From CAVSJR01 sp963728285 (GTDB taxonomy: Bacteria; Actinomycetota; UBA4738; HRBIN12): DNA of 64,000 bases. The stretch covers positions 248,001 through 312,000 of the forward strand of contig CAVSJR010000001.1 in assembly GCA_963728285.1 (NCBI GenBank). The letters run 5' to 3'. Made by a program: the position numbers and the translations under genes. The notes under the pieces are model-generated. The model saw only the letters and a list, made by a program, of their open reading frames with translations. It was not told the origin of the DNA and did not search any database. Of the stretch, positions 45,037 to 55,705 are shown piece after piece. How positions within the stretch are numbered: the stretch's first letter is position 1; each line of letters opens with the position of its first letter.

Positions 45037-47804
45037 ATGTCGCCGATGTCTGATGGAGGCTGGAGCGGATGGACGCCCCCGCCCGGACGGCGCGGAGAGG
45101 GCGAGTCTGAGGACTCGTCGCGCGAGGCGCGGTCCGACGCGTCCTCCCCCGACGATCCCGAGTCCTACGAGACCGACTGGTATCGCAGCCTGAAGGCGCT
45201 TGCCGCTCGGGCGGAGGAGTCGCGCGACGAGGACCCGACCTCCGAGGCCCGCGCGGACACGGGCGAACGCCCGAGTCCGGAGGGAATCGGACCGAAACCG
45301 ACGACATCGGCGTTCGGCGAACTCGCATCCGCGACCACCGAAGGCGCGGCGGCGCCGCGCCCGCGGACGCGATCGCCGGGGACATCGCCCCCACCGCCGG
45401 ACCGGCGCCGGCCCTGGATGCGATCGACGGCTCGCTCCGTCGGCGAGCGCTCGCCGATCTCGGCGAGGTCCCCATGACGGAGGTGGACCGCGTGCTCGGA
45501 ATGACGCTCGATCCCGATGTCGGCGTGCGACGGGAGGCGCTCGGGGCGCTGATCTCCCGGGCTGAGAGCCTTCCCGATGACGCCGTCCAGCGGGCGCTCC
45601 TGGATCCGAGCGACGATGTGCGGGCCGAAGCAGTGCGGCTCGCGGCGCGACGCGGCGCTCGAGACCTCGCGTCGCTGATGCCTCTGCTCGGAGACCGTCG
45701 ATCGCCGGCGACGCAGGCGGCCGCGCTGGAGACGCTCCCGAGGATCGTCGCGCCCGGGGTCCCCCTGAAGCCGGAAGACATCGCGACGGCCACCGAGGCC
45801 GTCGCGAAGCTCGAGTCCCGCCCGAACGAGACCGAGCGCGACCCACTCGCCGAGCTCGCGAGGGCGATCGGGGTCGGACGCCTCCTCCAGCTCGTGGAGG
45901 TCCCCGACCGCCGACGCCTCGGTGCCGTGCGCCTCCTCTCGCTCGAGGGCTCCATGGCGGCGATGCGAGGGCTCTCGGCGCTGCACGGCGATCCGATCGA
46001 GGAGATACGCGCCGAGGCGGCACGGGCATCGGCCCGAATCCACGAGGCGGAGCGCATCACCACCGTCCCGGAGGCCGTGGGCGGTTCGCCGGTCTCCGTG
46101 GAGCAGGCCGCGGAGAGCGAGATGCTCGCCGCGCTCGCCCGCGCGCTGGAGGACCCGGAGGAGGGCGTTCGCGGCCGGGCGCGAGCCGCGTTGCTGGATG
46201 TCGAGCGCGCCGTGATCGCCCGCTGGGTGACGGAGACGCTCCAGTCCGGCGACGAGGAGCTCGCCCGGCTGGCCGCGGAGGTTGCGAGGTTGCTCAGCCT
46301 CTCGGAGGTGGCGGCTCATCTGCTCGGTCGCGGCGCGTCGGTCCAGGGCGAACGGCAGGAGCCCTATCGCAGGGCATTGGCATCGCTGCCGCTCGAGGCC
46401 GAGGCGCTCATGACGGCATTGACGAGCGTGGACCCGGAGCGCCGCCCGCAGGCCACGCGGCTCGTATGGATCGTGGCGGGACGCGCCGCGTTGCCGCTGG
46501 TTCGCCGCAGCATCGCCGACGCCAACGCCGAGGTGCGGATCGCGGTGCTGCAGGTGCTCGCCGACGCGGGCGACGACCTCGCGGTCGAGACCGCCCGGCG
46601 CGCGCTCGCCTCCGATGCGTCGCCCGACGTGCGGGTGGCGACGATCGCGGTGCTTTCTCGCGCGCGAGCCGACGAACGCATCCGGTCGCTCGCCCAGGCG
46701 CTGATGGACCCGGACCCATCGGTCCGGGCCGAGGCGGTCGCTCGGCTTCCCGACGGCCTCGGGAGAGAGACCCTCGGGATCCTCACCCGCGCCCTGCAGG
46801 ATCCCGACGAGCGAGTCTGGCATGCCGCACTCCCCCATATCGCCGCGTTCCCCGCCGACGAGGTGCCGTTCGTCTGGGACACGCTCGCCGCCGCCCACGG
46901 GGAGCAGCGGGAGGCGATGATCGAGGCACTCGAGGAAACCGGCTCGAGCACGATCGCCGATCTCGCGCTGGCACACGCGGCGTCGCTCGATCCGACCGAC
47001 CGCGAGCTCGCCATCGACCTCGCCGGCCACCGCCAGTCCGACGCATGCGTGCAGGCGTGCGTGACCTCCCTGCAGGATCCGGTCGTCGCCGTGCGACGGA
47101 CGGCCGCCGCCTCGCTCTCCAGGCTGAAGAGCCCCGCGTCCGTGCCGTCGCTCGGAGTGGCGCTGCAGGACCCCGATCCGGAGGTTCGAATCGCCGCGCT
47201 CGGCGCGCTGGGCGTGATCGACAGCGAGGCGGTGCTTGGCTTTCTGGTGAGTGCGCTGGGAGATCCGAATCCGGCGGTTCGCGCAGCGGCGAGCGCGGTG
47301 CTGACGGAATGGAGCTCGCCCGCGGTTGCGCGGCGGCTCGCCGGCGTCCTCGCGACACCGGCGTTGCGAGATCAGGCCACCCAGCTGCTGAGGAAGATGG
47401 GGCCCTCCGCGGCGGAGCTGCTCGTCGACGTCCTGCTGCGAAGCTCGTCGAAGATGGCGCCGACCGTGGGGGGGCTGCTCGACTCGATCGTTGGGATCGA
47501 TGCGTTCGCCCGCCGCCTGGAGTCGGCGGATCCACAGCAGCGGCGTCGCGCCATCATCGCCATCAAGGCCATCGGAGGGCCGCGGGCCGTCGTGCTCGCC
47601 ACCCGCATGCTGGCGGACCCCGATCGCCATCTGCGAACGGCCGCGCTCGAGGCGCTCGCCGACCTCGACGATCCGTCGACCGCCGCCGCGGTGGAGGAAG
47701 TAGCGGACCACGATCCCGTGGACGAGGTGGCCGAGACGGCTCGCTGGGTCCTCGATACCCTCGGTCAGCGCGGCCAGGGCTCGAGCGTCGAGCAGCCGTG
47801 GTGA
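45037..47804 (+). CDS. Large HEAT-repeat protein, one frameshift
   Basis: About 921 residues. The first 110 or so are acidic and Pro/Ser/Thr-rich, probably disordered. Near 45352, in a GGCG/GCGC-rich stretch, the frame changes by two bases (two extra or one missing), after which DAIDGSLRRRALADLGEVP leads into a continuous alpha-solenoid. The repeats have the HEAT/PBS-lyase style, for example DPDVGVRREALGALISR, DPDPSVRAEAVARL, DPDERVWHAALPHIA, DPVVAVRRTAAASLSRL and DPNPAVRAAASAVL, roughly fifteen or more. Such solenoids are protein-binding scaffolds; the partner is unknown. The GC-rich opposite strand is also open for 3.2 kb, a composition effect. Confidence 0.8.
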
Positions 47805-47860
47805 CGCGCGACCGCGCGCGCGTCCCGAGGGCTGTCGCCCGCGAACGCCCGCGGCGGTGC

Positions 47861-48442
47861 TCACTCGGATCGTTCCTCGCGCGAGAACTCCTCGAAGAAA
47901 CGGCTCGCGGTCGGCCCGTCCTGCCCCTGGTACTTGCTCTTCGTCGAGCGCGATCCGTAGGGAACCTCCGCCTCGGTGGTCAGCCTGAAGAAGGAGATCT
48001 GCCCGATCTTCATGCCCGAATAGATCGTGATGGGAAGGTTGGCGACGTTGGACAGCTCGAGCGTCAGGTAGCCGTCCCATCCGGGGTCGACGTAGCCGGC
48101 GGTGGAGTGGATCAGCAGGCCGAGTCGTCCGAGCGAGGACTTGCCCTCGAGGCGCGCGACGAGATCGTTCGGCAGGGAGACGCGTTCGAGCGTCGAGCCG
48201 AGCACGAACTCCCCGGGATGAAGGATGAACGGTTCGCCGTCCGGCACCTGGACGAGTTCCGTGAGATCGGCCATCTCCTGCTTCACATCGATGAACGGAT
48301 ATCGAGAGTTCCGAAAGACGCGGAACTTCGGATCGACGTGCAGGTCGATCGACGACGGCTGGATGCACGACTCGTCCAAGGGATCGACGACGATGCGCCC
48401 CGCGGCCAGCTCCTCGCGAATGGTGCGATCGGACAAGATCAC
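47861..48442 (-). CDS. dcd: dCTP deaminase (probably dUMP-forming)
   Basis: A 193-residue trimeric nucleotide deaminase. ILSDRTIREELAAGRIVVDP, QPSSIDLHVDPKFRVF, LEGKSSLGRLGLLIHSTAGY, DPGWDGYLTLELSNV and MKIGQISFFRL are diagnostic. The HSTAGYVDPGWDG region is of the kind found in actinobacterial bifunctional enzymes that deaminate and hydrolyse dCTP to dUMP; that activity is inferred. GTG 48442 overlaps the trpD stop (GTGA), has AGGGGA upstream and gives the usual length; an in-frame TTG ten codons upstream is less likely. Confidence 0.93.
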   Translation of the reverse strand: MILSDRTIREELAAGRIVVDPLDESCIQPSSIDLHVDPKFRVFRNSRYPFIDVKQEMADLTELVQVPDGEPFILHPGEFVLGSTLERVSLPNDLVARLEGKSSLGRLGLLIHSTAGYVDPGWDGYLTLELSNVANLPITIYSGMKIGQISFFRLTTEAEVPYGSRSTKSKYQGQDGPTASRFFEEFSREERSE

Positions 48443-49473
48443 GAGGCGGTCCCCTGCGAGACCTCCACCCAACGTCGAAGGACCTCGCTCGATGCTCCCG
48501 AGTCGATCGATTCGACGGCCTTCTCGATGCCGTCCTCGAGGCTCGTGGCGACCCCCGCGACGTCGAGCGCGGCCGCGGCGTTCAACACCACCACGTCGCG
48601 CCTGGGCCCCCGGTCGCCCCCGAGGACCGAGCGGGCGATGTCGGCGTTCATCGAGGCGTCGCCCCCCGTCAGGTCCGCCGGCGTCGCTCGCTTCAAGCCC
48701 AGATCCGCGGGGTCCAGCGTGCGCTCCCTGACCTCGCCCGAGGCGATCTCGTGAACGGTCGAGAGCCCGGTCGTCGTGAGCTCGTCGAGGCCGTCCTGCC
48801 CGCGGAAGACCCGGGCCCGGATGCCGCGCCTCGCGAGCACCTCGGCGACGAGCGGCAGCATGCGCGCGTCCGCGACGCCGACGACCTGCGACGCGGGCCT
48901 CGCCGGATTCGTGAGGGGGCCGAGGAAGTTGAAGACCGTCGGGACGCGCAGCTCACGGCGGATGCCGGCCGCATATGCCGCCGCCGGATGGAAGACGGGG
49001 GCGAACATGAACCCGATTCGAGCCTGCTCGAGGCACCGCTCCACCCCGGATGCATCCAGGTCGATCCGGACGCCGAGTGCCTCGAGGAGATCCGCGGAGC
49101 CGCAGTTCGACGAGGCAGCACGGTTGCCGTGCTTCGCGACGACCGCGCCGGCGCCGGCGGCGACGATCGCGCCGAGCGTGGAGATGTTGAACGTCCCGGA
49201 CCTGTCACCCCCGGTGCCGCAGGTGTCGACGGTCGGGACGGAGGTGTGCACTGGGTTGGCGAACTCCAGCGCGGTGCCGGCGAATCCGTCGAGCTCGTCC
49301 ACCGTCTCGCCCTTCGTCCGGAGGGCGAGGAGAAATGCCCCCACTTGCGCGGGCGTGACCTCACCCTCCATCGTGGCTCGCATCGCCTCGGCGGCGTCGT
49401 CGGTCGACAGGGATTCACCTGAGGAGAGGCGCGTCAGAAGCGTGGGCCAGAAGCCGGGATCCCGCCGGTTCAC
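48439..49473 (-). CDS. trpD: Anthranilate phosphoribosyltransferase
   Basis: A 344-residue intact TrpD, which adds phosphoribose from PRPP to anthranilate in tryptophan synthesis. The PRPP/Mg motif VDTCGTGGDRSGTFNIST, VVAKHGNRAASSNCGSADLL, FAPVFHPAA and FNFLGPLTNPARP are all present. The start is GTG at 49471-49473; the longer frame upstream is not conserved in character. No other trp gene is nearby; it is coupled to dcd by a GTGA overlap. Confidence 0.94.
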   Translation of the reverse strand: MNRRDPGFWPTLLTRLSSGESLSTDDAAEAMRATMEGEVTPAQVGAFLLALRTKGETVDELDGFAGTALEFANPVHTSVPTVDTCGTGGDRSGTFNISTLGAIVAAGAGAVVAKHGNRAASSNCGSADLLEALGVRIDLDASGVERCLEQARIGFMFAPVFHPAAAYAAGIRRELRVPTVFNFLGPLTNPARPASQVVGVADARMLPLVAEVLARRGIRARVFRGQDGLDELTTTGLSTVHEIASGEVRERTLDPADLGLKRATPADLTGGDASMNADIARSVLGGDRGPRRDVVVLNAAAALDVAGVATSLEDGIEKAVESIDSGASSEVLRRWVEVSQGTAS

Positions 49474-49662
49474 GATGCGTCGTCCTGACGGTTCATGCGG
49501 ACAGGAACGGTAACAGGTGGTCGCCGCCGCCCCTTCGCGAGCGCGAGTCCCGTTTCGTGCGGACGATCGCTGCGGGGACGCGTATCGAGAGCGAGGAATT
49601 CCCAGGTGGTCTAGGATCTCGGGTCCGAGAACTGGAGTGGATGGCGAGAGGGGAGCATCGTC

Positions 49663-51541
49663 ATGAGCCAATACCCGCGGATCTCCGACCACGGGCTGAT
49701 CGGGGATCTGCAGACGGCCGCGCTCGTCGCCACGGACGCAACCGTCGATTGGTTCTGCGTTCCCCGGTTCGATTCTCCGAGCGTGTTCGCGTCCTTGCTG
49801 GATGCCGACCGCGGAGGGCGATTCCGGATCGCGCCCGTGGGCGAGAACTACGTGAGCAAACAACTCTACTTCCCCGACACGGCGATCCTCATGACGCGAT
49901 TCATGACGCCGGACGGGGTCGGCGAGGTGGTCGATTTCATGCCGGTCGACGCCCCGGAGCACGCGTCGGCCAATCACCAGTTGATCCGCATCGTCCGTGT
50001 CGTGCGGGGGCAGATGTCGTTCGTCCTCGAATGCGAGCCACGCTTCGACTACGGCCGGGCGAAGCACGAGACGACCAGGACCGAGAACGGCGTCGTCTTC
50101 CATTCGCGACGGACTCGACCTCGCACTCCGGGCCACGGTCGCCCTCGAGCAGAACGGGAGCGACGTCCGAGCGGCGTGGACCGCGCGAGCCGGAGAGGTT
50201 GCCGGGGCGGTGCTCGAGTCCTCGCCGGAGAGGGACGGCGCGCCCGCGATCAACGCCGAACGCGTGCTCACGATGTTCAACGAAACGGTCCGGTTCTGGA
50301 GAAACTGGCTCGGCCGCTCGACGTACAGCGGTCGGTGGCGGGAGGCCATCCATCGATCCGCGATGACGCTGAAGCTCATGACGTACGCCCCGACGGGCGC
50401 ACTGGTCGCCGCTCCGACGACGAGCCTGCCGGAGCAGATCGGCGGGGAGCGAAACTGGGACTACCGCTTCACCTGGGTGCGCGACGCTTCGTTCTCCGTG
50501 TACGCGCTGCTCGGCCTCGGGTACACCGACGAGGCAGAGGCGTTCCTCAAATGGCTGCGCGATCGGGCCGGCGAGCGTGCCGGGAGCACCTCGGGCCCGC
50601 TCAAGATCATGTACAGGATCGACGGATCGCCCAACCTTCAGGAGGAGACGCTGGACCACCTGAGTGGGTACCAAGGCTCGCGGCCCGTGCGGATCGGCAA
50701 CGGTGCATCGGATCAGCTTCAGCTCGACATCTACGGAGAGGCGATGGACTCCGTCTACCTCGGCAGCCTCCGAGGACTCACGATGGCCCACGAGGGATGG
50801 ACGGATGTCTGCGGGATCCTCGACTGGCTCTGCGAGCACTGGGACCAACCGGATGAGGGGATCTGGGAGACTCGCGGCGGCCGCCAAGACTTCACGTACG
50901 GCAGACTCATGTCCTGGGTCGCCATGGATCGGGCGATACGCCTCGCCAGTCAGCTCGGCAGGCCGGCAGATGTTGGGCGCTGGACCAGCGAACGTGACCG
51001 AATCTATCGGCAGATCATGGATCGGGGCTGGAGCAAGGAGCGCGCCGCGTTCGTACAGCACTACGAGACGCAGGTCCTCGATGCCTCCAACCTGCTGATG
51101 CCCCTCGTGGGCTTCGTGGCGCCCCGGGACCCGATGTGGCTCTCCACGCTCGAGGCCATGGACCACGAGCTCGTCTCCGACAGCCTCGTCTACCGGTACG
51201 ACCCGGCCGCCTCCCCCGACGGTCTTCGTGGTTCGGAGGGAACGTTCTCGATCTGCACGTTCTGGTACGTCGACGCGCTCGCGCGCTCCGGCCGACTCGA
51301 CGAGGCTCGACTCACGTTCGAGAAGATGTTGACGTACGGGAATCACGTCGGGCTCTTCGCCGAGGAGATCGGCCCGACCGGCGAACAACTGGGCAACTTC
51401 CCACAGGCCTTCACGCACCTGTCCCTGATCAATGCCGCCATCAACCTCGACAGCCAGCTCGATCGGGGCTCGAGGTGGGTGGATCTCGCACCCGGAGACA
51501 CGCGATTCGTGCAGGACACCGCGTCCGGAGAGAAGGTGTAG
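49663..51541 (+). CDS. Glycoside hydrolase family 15 (glucoamylase/trehalase-like), one frameshift
   Basis: About 625 residues after one correction. The N-terminal beta domain has YPRISDHGLIGDLQTAALVA and DWFCVPRFDSPSVFASLLD. Near 50107 one extra base breaks the frame; without it VVFHSDGLDLALRATVAL continues. The (alpha/alpha)6 catalytic barrel has NWDYRFTWVRDASFSVYA, the acid in GIWETRGGRQDFTYGRLMSW and the base region FAEEIGPTGEQLGNFPQAF. No signal peptide is seen, so it is intracellular; relatives include actinobacterial GH15 trehalases. GGGGAG precedes ATG 49663. Confidence 0.87.
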
Positions 51542-51727
51542 GAAGCCCGCTGAGGGCTTGCCGCCGCCCATGAATGGCGAAGCGTGCACCTATGGAATCG
51601 CGTGCCCGCGCTCGGGTGCCCGAAGGGCCCGTGTCCGCGGTCACGATGATCGCCGGGCGCCGCATCCCTCCGTGCTCCGCATGAGAGGGGCTGGAGCCCC
51701 CCGCCGAAGTCGACGCGGGGACTCACG

Positions 51728-53148
51728 ATGACTGAGGGGGCCACGGAGCGAGGCTCGGCCGTCTCCCCGAAGAGCATGCTGATTCCCCTGGCCCTCGCGC
51801 AGTTCGTCTGCAGCTTCGCGGGCTCGAACATGAACGTGGCGATCAGCAGCATCAGCAAGGACCTGGGGACGAGCGTTCAGGGCGTGCAGACCGCGATCAC
51901 GCTGTTCTTGCTCGTCATGGCGGCGCTCATGATCCCCGGCAGCAAGTTGACCGACCGCGTGGGCCGCAAGCGGTGCCTCATGGGAGGCCTCACCGTGTAT
52001 GGAATCGGCGCGGTGCTCAGCGCCATCGCTCCGGGCCTCGGCATCCTCATCCTGGGCTACTCGGTCTTCCAGGGCGTCGGCTCCGCCCTGTTGATCCCTC
52101 CCGTCTACATCCTGACGACGTTGCTCTTCACCGACCTCAAATCGCGAGCTCAGGCGTTCGGCCTGATCAGCGGCATGGGAGGGGTCGGCGCCGCGGCGGG
52201 GCCGTTGATCGGAGGCCTCATCACCACGACGGTCAGCTGGCGTGCCTCGTTCCTCCTGCAGGGCGCCATCGTCCTGGCGATCATTCTCCTCAGCCGCCGG
52301 ATCGTCGATCCGCTGCCCCCGGACCCATCGCAGGCCGTTCGACGTACTCGGCGCAGTCTTGTCGTCCGCCGGCATGTTCTTCGTGGTCGTCGGGATCCTG
52401 CAGGCCGGGAGCAATCGGCGTGCTCCTGGTCGTCTTCTTGGCCCTCGGGGCGGCCTTCCTGCTGTGGTTCTTCCTCCACATCCGCCATTTGGAACGCGCG
52501 GGCAGGCAACCGCTCTTGTCCACCGGGCTGTTCCGGGTCCGGACGTCCAATCTCGCTCTCGTCACGCAGAACATCCAGTGGCTGATGCTCATGGGGATCT
52601 CGTTCGTCGTGTCGGTCTTCCTCCAGGTCGTTCGCGGGTACTCGGCGATCGAGACGGGCCTCGTCTTCACCGCGGCGACGGTCGGCGTCCTCGTCTCGTC
52701 GCTGCTCGCGGCGCGACTCGCCAAGAAGTACGCGCAGCGGACCCTGATCGTGACGGGCTTCATCACCGTGCTCGCCGGAATCGGGGTGCTCTTCGGCCTG
52801 GCTCAGATCTCGGACAATATCCTCGTCGTCTTTCCTCCCGGACTCCTGTTGATCGGCCTCGGCACCGGAACGATGCTGACCCCATCGGTCAACGTCGTGC
52901 AGTCCGCCTTCCCCGAGGAGCAGCAGGGTGAGATCTCTGGGTTGTCGCGCAGCGTCTCCAATCTGGGCTCGTCCCTCGGCACGGCCATCGCGGGGACGGT
53001 CCTCGTCTCCGATCTCGCCTCCGGCAACCGCTCGTATGCGTTGGCGCTGGTCGTGTTGGCAGCGATCGGCCTCATCGGCCTCGGAGCCGGGACGCTCCTC
53101 CCCTCCAATCCCGTGCATCAGCGGAATCCGGATCCCCAGCCCCAGTGA
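51728..53148 (+). CDS. DHA2-type MFS drug transporter, two frameshifts
   Basis: About 472 residues after two corrections, a 14-TM EmrB/QacA-like exporter. The first part has AQFVCSFAGSNMNVAISSI and KLTDRVGRKRCLMGGLTVY (the loop 2-3 signature) and GMGGVGAAAGPLIGGL (motif C). At about 52332 and about 52418 one extra base each shifts the frame; removal joins PDPS to FDVLGAVLSSAGMFF and then GILQAGAIGVLLVVFL. The rest has several TM segments and QQGEISGLSRSVSNLGSSLG. Substrate unknown. Confidence 0.84.
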
Positions 53149-53260
53149 CGTCGCCGAGCGCCAATCCGCCCGCGGGCGCTCGATGCCGTGTAGATCCGTA
53201 GGAGAGGCGGGCCCGGCCTTGTAGGATTTGCGACTGCAGGCGGGCTCGATTCCTCGCCGC

Positions 53261-53331
53261 GCGGGCGTGGTTCAATGGCAGAACGTGAGCTTCCCAAGCT
53301 CGAGACGGGGGTTCGATTCCCCTCGCCCGCT
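53261..53331 (+). tRNA. tRNA-Gly (anticodon CCC)
   Basis: The acceptor GCGGGCG pairs with CGCCCGC and the discriminator is T. The anticodon loop TTCCCAA gives CCC, reading GGG. The T-arm GGGGG-TTCGATT-CCCCT is canonical apart from a G-T pair. CCA is not encoded. It lies between the MFS gene and nth. Confidence 0.93.
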
Positions 53332-53353
53332 CCGAGTTTCGCCGATGGCGGCA

Positions 53354-54079
53354 TCAGGTCCCGAGGTATAGGGGAGCCGTCGGACACAGGTCGACGAGCG
53401 GGCATTCCTCGCACTTCGGCCTGCCGGGCCGGCAGATCTCGCGACCGAGGCGGATCAGGCCGACGTGCATCTCCACTCGCAGCTCGGGCTGGCACGAGGG
53501 CCTCGAGCATGTCGTGCGCCGCGTCGCGCCGTGGCCTTCGGCGGGATGAGCCCCAGCCGCGCCGCCGTCCGGAGCACGTGCGTATCGACCGGGAGGGCGG
53601 GCCTGCCGAGGGAGAACGCGAGGACGACCGCCGCCGTCTTGGGTCCCACGCCCGGAAGGGCGAGCGAGGTACTCGCGGACCTCGGCGTCGGTCGCCGTCC
53701 GCATCCACGACAGGTCGTAGGGGCGTCCGATCTCACGAAGGATCGCGAGGATCCGCGGTGCCTTCACGTTGGCGAGGCCGCCGGCTCGGATGGCGGTCGC
53801 GACGGAGGACGCGCGCGCTCGCGCGACCCGATCCCAGGTCGGGTAGCGGGAGCGCAACGACTCGAACGCCCTGAACGAGTTCACGTCGCTCGTGTTCTGG
53901 GAGAGCACGGTCAAGATGAGCTCGTCCAGGGGATCCGTCCGCCGCGGCGGATCGAGGGCGCCGAACCGTCTCTTCAGCCTGCGGTGGATCGCCCGGACGC
54001 GCCGCCGCTCCTCGGGCGAGGGGCGATCTGCGGTGGGCGGCTTCTTCGAGGGTGGGAGCCGCCCCGAGGCCGGGGTCAC
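53354..54079 (-). CDS. nth: Endonuclease III, three frameshifts
   Basis: A DNA glycosylase/AP lyase for oxidised pyrimidines, about 240 residues after three corrections. LDELILTVLSQNTSDVNSFRAF is the N-terminal landmark (read in parts). One extra base near 53671 precedes the helix-hairpin-helix LALPGVGPKTAAVV with the catalytic Lys and the Asp of ALPVDTHVLR. Further single extra bases near 53530 and 53478 are needed to reach DAAHDMLEALVP and EMHVGLIRLGREIC. The C-terminal Cys pattern C-x6-C-x2-C-x5-C binds the 4Fe-4S cluster. GTG 54079 overlaps the dnaB stop (GTGA). Confidence 0.85.
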   Translation of the reverse strand: MTPASGRLPPSKKPPTADRPSPEERRRVRAIHRRLKRRFGALDPPRRTDPLDELILTVLSQNTSDVNSFRAFESLRSRYPTWDRVARARASSVATAIRAGGLANVKAPRILAILREIGRPYDLSWMRTATDAEVREYLARPSGRGTQDGGGRPRVLPRQARPPGRYARAPDGGAAGAHPAEGHGATRRTTCSRPSCQPELRVEMHVGLIRLGREICRPGRPKCEECPLVDLCPTAPLYLGT

Positions 54080-55446
54080 TGAACGGGCGCGGGGCCGGTG
54101 GGCCCCGGCGCGAAGTTGCGAAACTGGGTGAGGCTGGGGAGGAAGGCGAGCTTGACGGTGTCCGTCGGACCGTTTCGATGCTTGGCCACGATGAGATCGG
54201 CGGTCCCCTTCGTCGAGACGTCCGTGTCGTCTCTGTGGATGAACATGACGACGTCTGCGTCCTGCTCGATCGCGCCGGACTCGCGCAGGTCGGAGAGCTG
54301 CGGGCGCTTGTCCTGGCGCCGCTCGGGGTCGCGGTTGAGCTGCGACACGGCGATGACGGGGATGCCGAGCTCCTTCGCTAGGAGCTTCAGGCTCCTGCTG
54401 ATCTCCGCGATCTCCTGCTGACGGTTGTCGACGCGGCGATGGTGGCTCATCAGCTGCAGGTAGTCGACGATGATGACCGAGAGGCCCTGTTGGCGCGTCG
54501 CGAGGCGCCGCGCCCGGGCACGGATGTCGACGATGGTCACGTTGCCGGAGTCGACGATCGACAGCGGGGCGTCGTGCAGCTTCTCGGCGGCCTGCACGAT
54601 GTTGGACCAGTCCTCCGCGCCGACGCGCTTGTTCCTGATGCGATCCCACGGCACCCGGGCCTCGCCGCACAGCAGGCGCATGCCGATCTCCCAGCGGGAC
54701 ATCTCCAACGAGAACAGGCCGACCGGTTCGCGCGCATCGACGGCGACGTTGCGAGCCAGGTTCGTCACGAACGACGACTTCCCCACGCCGGGGCGCGCCG
54801 CCACGACGATGAGGTTGCCCGACTGCATGCCCGACATGAGCCCGTCCAGATCTCGAAACCCGGTCGGGAGCCCCTCGTACTGCGCCTCGCGGTTCTGGAT
54901 CGACTCCAGCGTCACCATGGCCTCATCGATCAGGTCCTTCACCTGAGCGACCTGATCACGATCCTCGCGGCGGGCGACCTCGTAGATCCGCTGCTCGGCA
55001 TCGTCGGCCGCCGCCTCGGGATCCTCCGGGGAGGAGTAGCCCATCTGCATGATGTCGGCGGCCGCGTTGATCAGGCGACGAAGCAGCGCCGCCTGCGAGA
55101 CGATCTTGGCGTAGTGGCCGGCCCCCGCCGGCGTGGGGACCTGTTCGCTCAGGTCGCGGACGTAGAGCGGCCCGCCGATGTCCTCGAGCGCGCCGGATCG
55201 CTTGAGCTCCTCCGTCGTCGTGATGATGTCGACGGGATCTCCGCGCGCGTAGATCGCCCGCATCGTCTCGAACAACGTGCGATGGGCGCTCCGGTAGAAG
55301 TCCTCCGGGTGCAGCACCTCGACGACGTCGGCGATCGCCTCGGACGAGAGCATCATCGAGCCGAGGACGGACTGCTCGGCCTCGAGATTCTGAGGAGGAA
55401 CGCGCTCGGGGCGCAGCCGTGGGACGTCGTCAATCGCGCGCGCCAC
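54076..55446 (-). CDS. dnaB: Replicative DNA helicase DnaB
   Basis: A 456-residue intact hexameric helicase. The N-terminal domain has PPQNLEAEQSVLGSMMLS and FYRSAHRTLFETMRAI; a linker leads to the RecA-like domain with GFRDLDGLMSGMQSGNLIVV, Walker A AARPGVGKSSF, Walker B SVIIVDYLQLM, and the arginine-finger segment SQLNRDPERRQDKRPQLSDL. No intein is present. The start is GTG 55446 with GGAGGGG upstream. It is separated from rplI by the opposite-strand DUF4190 gene and coupled to nth downstream. Confidence 0.96.
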   Translation of the reverse strand: MARAIDDVPRLRPERVPPQNLEAEQSVLGSMMLSSEAIADVVEVLHPEDFYRSAHRTLFETMRAIYARGDPVDIITTTEELKRSGALEDIGGPLYVRDLSEQVPTPAGAGHYAKIVSQAALLRRLINAAADIMQMGYSSPEDPEAAADDAEQRIYEVARREDRDQVAQVKDLIDEAMVTLESIQNREAQYEGLPTGFRDLDGLMSGMQSGNLIVVAARPGVGKSSFVTNLARNVAVDAREPVGLFSLEMSRWEIGMRLLCGEARVPWDRIRNKRVGAEDWSNIVQAAEKLHDAPLSIVDSGNVTIVDIRARARRLATRQQGLSVIIVDYLQLMSHHRRVDNRQQEIAEISRSLKLLAKELGIPVIAVSQLNRDPERRQDKRPQLSDLRESGAIEQDADVVMFIHRDDTDVSTKGTADLIVAKHRNGPTDTVKLAFLPSLTQFRNFAPGPTGPAPVQ

Positions 55447-55554
55447 AACCCCTCCCCCTCGGACCCACCCACAACCGCAGTCCGACGAGCGTAGGCGGCC
55501 GGGAGCGCGGAGGCAGCGGAGATCCCTGGGGGAATCTCCGTTCGCAGGTCACCG

Positions 55555-55628
55555 TGAAAAAAAGGATGTCACACGCCATCTGAGCTGGGCCTTTGCTCGT
55601 GGAAAGGGCTGTGGAGAATTGTGGATGA
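55555..55628. promoter_or_regulatory. A-tract and paired DnaA-box-like 9-mers upstream of dnaB
   Basis: TGTGGAGAA (55610-55618) and TGTGGATGA (55620-55628) each differ by one base from TGTGGATAA, the complement of the DnaA box TTATCCACA. They start exactly ten bases apart, so they lie on the same helix face. A run of seven A lies at 55558-55564, unusual in this GC-rich DNA. Together they may be a DnaA-binding regulatory site; a full origin is not shown. Confidence 0.35.
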
Positions 55629-55705
55629 CGCCTCTGACATCCCCTTCGCATGGACGCCGGAGCTGCGGTGGGCAAGGATTGGTCGTCCCCGTTCCAGGAG
55701 ATGCG

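Noticed and set aside
45165..48368. A 3.2 kb open frame on the minus strand opposite the HEAT-repeat gene
   Set aside because: It has no recognisable domain, mirrors the HEAT codons and ends inside dcd. High GC with G/C third positions keeps the antisense frame open by chance.
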